The position numbers were made by a program, and so were the translations under genes. The notes beneath the pieces were generated by a model that ran no database searches, was not told the DNA's origin, and saw only the letters and a program-made list of their open reading frames with translations. From Polytrichum commune (Eukaryota > Streptophyta > Polytrichopsida > Polytrichales > Polytrichaceae): DNA of 64,000 nt. This document shows, in pieces, positions 57,293 through 64,000 of the stretch. The number at the start of each line of letters is the position of its first letter. Positions within the stretch are counted from its first letter, which is position 1. The stretch lies in the NCBI GenBank assembly GCA_950295325.1, contig OX485804.1:62772533-62836532 (forward strand). The letters are read 5' to 3'.

Positions 57293-60200
57293 GTGTGGAT
57301 GGATAAGAACAAATACCCCCTCCAAAAAGAACGTCTAAATGTGAGGGAGGTTATGTGACCAAGTTTGGTTCCTTGGCCCTTGGTTGGCCGTCAAAATTCA
57401 TATTAATTCAAATTTCAAGATGGACTCCAAATTTTTGAACAATTGGACGAGCATCGAACATCCACATTCATGCATCAAATAACATTTAGACTTCAAGTAT
57501 CAGAGTTCTATTTCATAGCAAGCAAAGGACGATAAGTAACCATGTTGGTTCAATATCGTCTTTTTTTTGGTACCATAGGGGTATTGATAATGAGGATCTC
57601 ATAATTTTTGATACCCACATGGTATGAGTGTATGAAGATTTTTTATTCTTTTTGGGATACCATTCAAGTCTATATAACATGCAAGAACCTTCATACCTAG
57701 ATAATATCACCCTAGTCTCGATATGGTTTAAAGTGATTCCGACCCAAATACTAACTCAAGCATACAAAGACTCTCTCATAGTGAGATTCCCACCAAGTAT
57801 CAACTTGTGTGACAACCTTGATACCCACGGGTATGAGCTTCGACACCATTGTTGAGGTTGAGTATCGATACCATTCACTCAGCCATATACCAAACCAACA
57901 CTGGTCTACACAAGGGCCATGGAGCCTAAGGTTAGACTCCCGTGAAACTCACAATGCAACTGGTGAATGCTTCTGCTTTTGGAAGAGCTACGTCTTGCAT
58001 TGTTTCATGGCGCCTGGCCACTGCACAATCAAGAACGAGGACACAATGCTTGTCGTTCATTAATCAACAGGTGAACTGTTTGAGTTATTTCATTGTTCAT
58101 GGGTGAGACCCGGCTTTCAATGACCCTCTCATCAATGCTTGCATCCCATATTTGGCATGAGAATCTCCTCTATGGGTGGTTACAGTAGCATGCAGTTGGG
58201 AATAACTTAGTTGGAGAACCCACCACTAGTTCCAGATGAACTGGTGGAGTTGGGGAACAATCACTTGAACTTCAAGACTTCAGAAAAATTACTGATCATT
58301 TTAGAGGAATCTAGGAAGTATGCCTCAAATCAATAAAGGAAAACCAAAAGATCACAACATGTAGCCAATCCTAGAATCCAATGGATTTAATGTCATATTT
58401 GTTTGTCAACTACGTGACATTCTTAATTTCCACACGGAGAACGTGTCCTATTTGTGACGTTCTTATTCTCAAGAAGTTGGCATTAATGCATTAGTGAACC
58501 GGTTTGAAATGCATGGATTTCAACCCATTATGTCCAAAACTCTCCCCATGACACTGGCATGTGCGATTCAAACATAGAATCTTAAGAAGTTCTCGCCAGT
58601 GTTGGCTGATGGATTTGGGTAATTGAACCCATGCAACTGATACTTTCAGAAGTTCAAGGCCATCCGTCGTATGTACCCTTGACAACATGTATTAGGATTT
58701 GCACGGAGTTGGTCATGCGCACTTTGAAATGTTGAATTTCATGAGTTTCGTCAGTGACTGTGTTTGAAGAGCAAGTGTCCCACAACTGGAGGATCATCAT
58801 ACAGTGGAAGTCAAGGATTATGACATTCAATCCCACTGGGGAGCTGGAAAGGTGTTGAGGAAAAGGAATGGCCTCATCATCCTTCACTTTGGCTCAAGTT
58901 GAGCTAACTTAGTACCTGATGCAGAAGAATACTCTTGGGTTGCCTGGTTCAGAGTCAACTAGAAACTAGGATTGATATTAGAAATATACTCATTTAATGG
59001 CCAGAATGTTGTATATTAATCTTTCCTGGGTGGATACGAGAGTGATGTGCTCTGACGTTCTTGAAGCTCGAAGGATTGAGGTGAGGAATGAATGACTCAC
59101 AAGATCTTCTTGAACTCGTGTTTGCAAGTACATCCTCAAGGCCTCCTAAATTCTTTGCAAATTTCGACATCCTATTCTTCATTATCTTTGACATACGGGT
59201 GGATCACCAATGCAGGACCGATTCTCAAAATCAAGGTAATTATCATTCTGCTGGGAGAAAATCAAACTCCAAGGTAATCCCTCCATACATTATGCCTTGG
59301 ATTGATGGTGGTTTTCTCTAAATTGTTTCAAGCAACCTAGAAGCCCAAGTTCAGGTGTTCATATGTTAGTGAACCCAGGTAATGTTCACTGGATTCTAAG
59401 CCCAAGTTCCCACTTAAGCTATTATGCCAAACCCTCACCACTACATTATACACAATCTTTTGAATACCACATAATTTACTGCACATGTTTCCATGCATTT
59501 AAACTTATAGAATTCAATGTGCTATGTAATCTTGATTCCTCTTCGCGCTTAAAATCTAATCCAAGTACCCACCGGTTATCCCTTGCTTGGTGCAATACAT
59601 CTGAGAGTTTAAATGCAAAATGGTTATTCCAAATTATATTTTTACACTTTATCCAAATTGCCTTGTTCATGATTGGCCTATGCAAATATGTAAGTTGTTT
59701 ATGATGAGTTATAATCGTATGGGGGTTATACATGACTAATGAGGGCAATGCCACGGCCTAGAGCATCTTGATCTTTTAAAGTTAAGTAAACCATCATGCT
59801 AATTTGTTAGTTGTAAAAGCTTGTCTTGACAAGGGTCCAGTTAATGTTGAGAATTTATGGGGTTATGACTTTGACCCCATAAATTTAGCAAGCACGATTG
59901 ATTTAGAAAAGAAAAAAAAAACATGAAAATGTGCTAAAAATTTGTGCAAATTCTATGTGATAAAAAGTGTGTTCATGATGTGTTGTCATTTATAATTTGT
60001 ATTTGTTCAAAACATTTCAGTTCAAAGTTTTCACCCAAGTTTTGAAGACCACATTTTATATGATGCTTTCTCTCACCAAATGAAACAGTTGTTATTGAAT
60101 TATGAGATAACATTCAACAAAAATTGGACCCTACATATGGAGGTATTACCATATTTTCACATTCACGTGCTTCTGGTTCTCTAAACTGGAACCTAACCCC

Positions 60201-61811
60201 CCCCCCCCCCCCCCCCTCTCTTGTGAAGATGAAGCACGGATCCATACTGGTCCAATTGAAGTTTGAAGAAGATGCTCAAGGTGCTATACCAAAATCGGAA
60301 GCTTAGGGCCACTTCACACACCAGCCAAGACCTGTGACCATTAAATTGTGAGAGCCCAAAAGAAAGTGTCCAAAGGCTGTCCCAAGCCACCTCCAAAATC
60401 ATACAGTGTGGTCACGGATCCTCAAGTGGTACTATGAAGTCATATGTGACCGGGCCCTCAACCAAATGATATTTCAATGAATTCCTATTCATACGGGTCC
60501 TCACACATGATAAAATAAAACAAATCAACGGTTGTGAGCATTCGGAGTGCCATGGTCTCCCGGTTTTGTGTTAGGCTTACTTCCAAGAGATGATTTTTGA
60601 AAATAGTCCAAGTAACCATGAAACATGATCCATTTGATGCCACGTGGGAATCCATTTGGACTTTACATCCATCTTGCATTCACTTACTCAATTGGTCCCT
60701 CAAGCGTAGTAGTGTGAAGCGAACTTGGACCGGCTCCACCTTTTTCCACTAATGAGAGTGCTTGAAGTGAAATGGTCACGGGCTCTCAGTCTCGTGTGTG
60801 AAGTGACCCTTAATTTTCTTTCCAACCAAGTCATAATTATTATTGGTCAAAACTAATGTCAATGTAAACCCTGCAACATGCTTCTATAAAGATTTGTTGT
60901 TTCTATAAAGCGCAATTTAACACCACCTAGACCAACCAATGGGTGACATGTCAGTGATGTTGTGGCACCAGTAAATTTCTATGCAAGCCTAATTGAGAAG
61001 CGGGTATGGTAAGGGCCATTTTTACACACATGCCCAAGGTCCGAAGACCATGAGCAAGAGAAATCCACATCACCTTTTTGAAAGACTTGCTCAAGAACAT
61101 GGTGTGAAGCGGACAAGTTAGATCGGGACATAGTGTTTAAATTGAAAATTAAACATATAATAACACTAAAAACAAAGATTTGTTAAACATTGTGGTGTTA
61201 AAATTAGACATTCAAATTTTCTTTTTCTAACATGATCACCCATGGTCACAAGTAATGTCACCCTAACTTGCTTTTAGTTTATCCATTATTGGTATATTCT
61301 ACGTCCTAACATTTCTATGATGAGAGATTGTCATGGACAATCAAAACTTGGATGAAAAAACGCTTAGTAAGTGCTGATAATTGCAACATTGTAAATCTAT
61401 AATTCCCAAAAGTAATTTACAAGGAATGACAAAGAATGTTAGGCTTAGAATGTTGGTGTCGGTGAGACTACACGGGCAGTTTCCAAAATTTGTATCGAAC
61501 ACAACAAATAGAATTGGTGCCACTAACTAAATACAACATTTAGTGTAGTGTCCACTAGAGGCCCTAAGTTAGTGGGTACTGTGTGCTCCACTACCTATAT
61601 AGTTCTCTTGGGTCCATTCCTCACTCCATTGCCTTGCGAAGTTAGTGAGCAGCCGGCGCCTGTGATGCGGCCCTCGTCGCTCGCTCGCTCGCTGAGTGTA
61701 GTTCGGCGGCTCATAGATGGTCGCCAGAGGATTTCGCAGCAGATTGGTGTCTTCGGAGACGATGCTTCTTAGTCTTCACTCTACTTTGGCGATGTTCTCG
61801 TTGGCAAATGT

Positions 61812-62507
61812 TTGGATTGGCAGCAACGTAGTCGGCGAGCAGACCGAGCTACTCCACCGACCAGAGGACGATCACCTCAACTCCCGCAACGCTCCGCCTG
61901 GGAAATGGACGCCAACCACGACAGTCCTGATGCGGAGGTTGTCGCACAACGATTACACCCCGCTGGTGCCGCAGTAGCCTTGTGCGTCAATCTCAGCATC
62001 AGAGCTGCCGTGGTTGGAGTCCGATACTACGACTGCAGAGGGCGGCGGATTGCACCCTGTCACTGGTGGTGCACGGTGAAGAAGCAACGCTCCGCCTTGG
62101 AAATGGATGCCAACCACGACAGTCCTGATGCGGAGGTTGTCGCACAACGAGTGCACCCCGCTGGTGCCGCAGTAGCCTTGTGCGTCAATCTCAGCATCAG
62201 AGCTGCCGTGGTTGGAGTCCGATACTGCGACTGCAGAGGGCAGTGGATTGCACCCTGTCACTGGTGGTGCACGGTGAAGAAGCAACGCTCCGCCTTGGAA
62301 ATGGATGCCATCCACGACAGTCCTGATGCGGAGGTTGTCGCACAACGAGTGCACCCCGCTGGTGCCCCAGTAGCCTTGTGCGTCAATCTCAGCATCAGAG
62401 CTGCCGTGGTTGGAGTCCGATACTACAACTGCAGAGGGCGGCAGATTGCACCCTGTCACTGGTGGTGCACGATGAAGAAGCCATGCGGGTCTTTTCAGTT
62501 GATGTAG
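61812..62507 (+). CDS. Repeat-derived ORF of 231 codons (doubtful gene)
   Basis: An open frame runs through three 198-bp (66-codon) units at 61901, 62099 and 62297. It reads MDANHDSPDAEVVAQR, LHPAGAAVALCVNLSIRAAV and CHWWCTVKKQRSALE in each unit. It starts from ATG 61812 and is preceded at 61588-61602 by a TATA-like box. Against it: the opposite strand is open over nearly the same length (62603-61953), and the paralogue at 27705-28577 is broken by TAA between units. I recognise no domain. It may be a transcribed minisatellite rather than a protein gene. Confidence 0.25.
   Translation: MDWQQRSRRADRATPPTRGRSPQLPQRSAWEMDANHDSPDAEVVAQRLHPAGAAVALCVNLSIRAAVVGVRYYDCRGRRIAPCHWWCTVKKQRSALEMDANHDSPDAEVVAQRVHPAGAAVALCVNLSIRAAVVGVRYCDCRGQWIAPCHWWCTVKKQRSALEMDAIHDSPDAEVVAQRVHPAGAPVALCVNLSIRAAVVGVRYYNCRGRQIAPCHWWCTMKKPCGSFQLM
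61901..62480 (+). repeat. 198-bp minisatellite, three units (block Z, copy 2)
   Basis: Units start at 61901, 62099 and 62297, exactly 198 bp apart. Copy 1 of the block has four units. Confidence 0.92.
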
Positions 62508-63348
62508 ACTAACCCCCTGCAGTTCAATGTCTCCTGGATGGTAGAGATTTGTATGGCTTGTTCGCACACATCTCTGTTTTGAGAGTTCTGAAATTGTCGA
62601 CATTTTACTTCCCTTTCATCTGGACCAGTTTTGCATCTAGAAAGTCCAGAACAGAGATAGCTCTTATTAGGATTCTTGAACATCAGGTCGTCGATGAGGA
62701 GGGCAGATCATACCCCTGTACACATGACGCAAAATGGTGTTAGCGTCAATGCAGAGCTTCATGTCCGCTCCAATGCCAAGGACGACTCTGCAGGAGTAAC
62801 TCATCAAGTTTCTACCAGAATGTTCTGGAGTGATGATATGTAAGCTCTAACCTTAAATTTCTGGCTGCTTCTTCAAACCTTACCTCCTCGCCGTGCTTTT
62901 CAGTGTCGAAATGGAACCTGAAGAAGGTGGGATGCACTCTTTTAACACTCTTGTCTACAATAACTCCTTTACTCTTTGGTAGTGGAATTTCCCCGCTGGC
63001 AATTTTTGATGCATGATTCCGGGGATTGATCAAGCTACTGGTTGTACTCATCTTGTATTTCTGGTAGTATGGAGATACTATGAGCATTGTGTACAGATAA
63101 AGAACTGGGGGAGATCATCGACCTACAGTAGGCGGGAGCTTGCAACTTAAAAGGGCAGGCTCTTCATCGACCCGCCGCCGAATTTGAGGAATGCAACAAC
63201 CTGCATTATGCACAGATACATCATACAGTCAATATATAGTAGTAGAATGCTTACTGGAATGACACCTAGATACTTGCAATGTTCCACGTAGACTAGTTAG
63301 TTCCAGGTAGATTGACAATAAGTTCTGGAATAAGTTTGTTGATTATTG

Positions 63349-63350
<2 letters not shown>

Positions 63351-63381
<31 letters not shown>
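63351..63381 (+). repeat. (CT)n microsatellite
   Basis: About 15 CT dinucleotides. The paralogous site at 29366-29380 has a much shorter run. Confidence 0.95.
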
Positions 63382-63384
<3 letters not shown>

Positions 63385-63625
63385 AAGTTGAGAGGCAAGC
63401 GATAAACTCATTTTCAGTTAGCTCGGAGGTTGCAGGCTAGCTCGGAGGTAGAACCTTAGGAGATGGCTGAATGTTCAACTATGTATAAATAGTTTGACTG
63501 TGCAACAGACTACACTTACATTTCATTCCGCATTGTTATGAAATTGCCTATGTCTGCAATATAGGTACCAAGCAATCTTGACAGAAAACTTGATGAAATT
63601 TTGCGATTATTCTGAAGTGATACAA

Positions 63626-64000
63626 GCAATGGTTTTTTTCTTGGATTGGATGTTTGGCAATGCATTGAGGCCACAGCAGCTAAATATATTCGTCCCCCAA
63701 TGTATCTTCAATGACTGGCTGTGGGACCCCGATACCAACCTACAGAGTTCGTCAATGGGGCATATTTATGCAGGCCTAGCCTTCGAGCGTATTAAATCAG
63801 GACAAGCCTACTTGTCACACAACCATCCTTTTTAAGCTCTGAGATCTACACTCACCACAATTGGTCCGACATTCGAAACGTAGTGATTGTATACCTCATA
63901 GCTTTCTCCTATATATCCGACTCATCAATTGTATGCAAGACTCCACCTAATGCAGCTATTTCTGAGGGCATTATCGAGCTCCGGTATGGCCATAGAGTAT
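63626..64000. other. Unique end of window
   Basis: Sequence after the end of block Z homology. A plus-strand frame 63578-63835 (FLDWMFGNALRPQQL..CIFNDWLWDPDTN) ends in TAA at 63833-63835. It is too short to call and I do not recognise it. Confidence 0.3.

Larger units (their letters stand above)
57293..63625. repeat. Duplicated host block Z, copy 2
   Basis: Pair of 22423-29627 without the hAT insertion (empty GGTACCAT site near 57570-57577). It contains a C-run at 60198-60217, the inverted-repeat arm 61372-61545, TATA-like CTACCTATATAGTTC near 61588-61602, and three 198-bp units. Confidence 0.85.

Overview
The window looks like nuclear DNA of a land plant. It has AT-rich spacer with interstitial TTTAGGG (plant telomere-type) repeats, canonical GT-AG introns, a DUF7869-type gene, and degenerate nuclear-type tRNA-Thr(AGU) and tRNA-Ala(AGC) copies. 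The DUF7869 gene and the style of the other transposon genes suggest a non-seed plant (moss, lycophyte or fern), but this is a guess. I see no ordinary housekeeping gene; almost everything is transposon or duplicated repeat.

The main content is two related giant DNA transposons. Element A (1-4933) is cut by the window start. Element B (6368-22418, 16,051 bp) is complete. Their ends are inverted copies of AACACTATATTCG...GAGACTTTT. Element B is flanked by TCAT on both sides, and the uninterrupted target is preserved in a paralogous block at 57289-57292, so the boundary is read directly from the sequence. B carries, near its left end on the minus strand, a DUF7869 gene (putative RNase H-fold transposase). 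Towards its right end, on the plus strand, is a multi-exon array: a ParB-like (DGQHR) exon, an exon resembling a degenerate beta-class DNA aminomethyltransferase, an acidic exon with a SUMO-interaction-like motif and a coiled coil, a DxN-type HAD/FCP1-like exon, and a Ser/Pro-rich basic two-exon unit. Element A shows the last part of the same array with the same phase-0 exon borders.

Each element is seeded with its own 22-bp palindrome. A uses GTTTGGGTCG-NN-CGACCCAAAC; B uses TTTACGAACG-NN-CGTTCGTAAA. The architecture is identical (10-bp arms, variable central dinucleotide, CG-NN-CG core) but the outer arms differ completely. The palindromes lie in corresponding introns and even inside corresponding coding exons, and I did not see them in the flanking DNA. 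This looks like a co-diverging protein/DNA-site system (transposase sites, anti-silencing sites, or a parS-like system for the ParB-like protein) and is the strongest candidate for an undescribed system.

The host background is a segmentally duplicated block that I call X-Y-Z. Y is at 4934-6367, Z at 22423-29627, X at about 38385-43010, a rearranged Y at 43011-45419, and a full X-Y-Z at about 51150-63625. Between these lie two hAT-type non-autonomous elements with perfect 8-bp target duplications, several minisatellites, a cluster of tRNA-like pseudogenes, a long-inverted-repeat MITE family and decayed ORFs. Exon borders were predicted by eye from splice signals, frame and A/B comparison.
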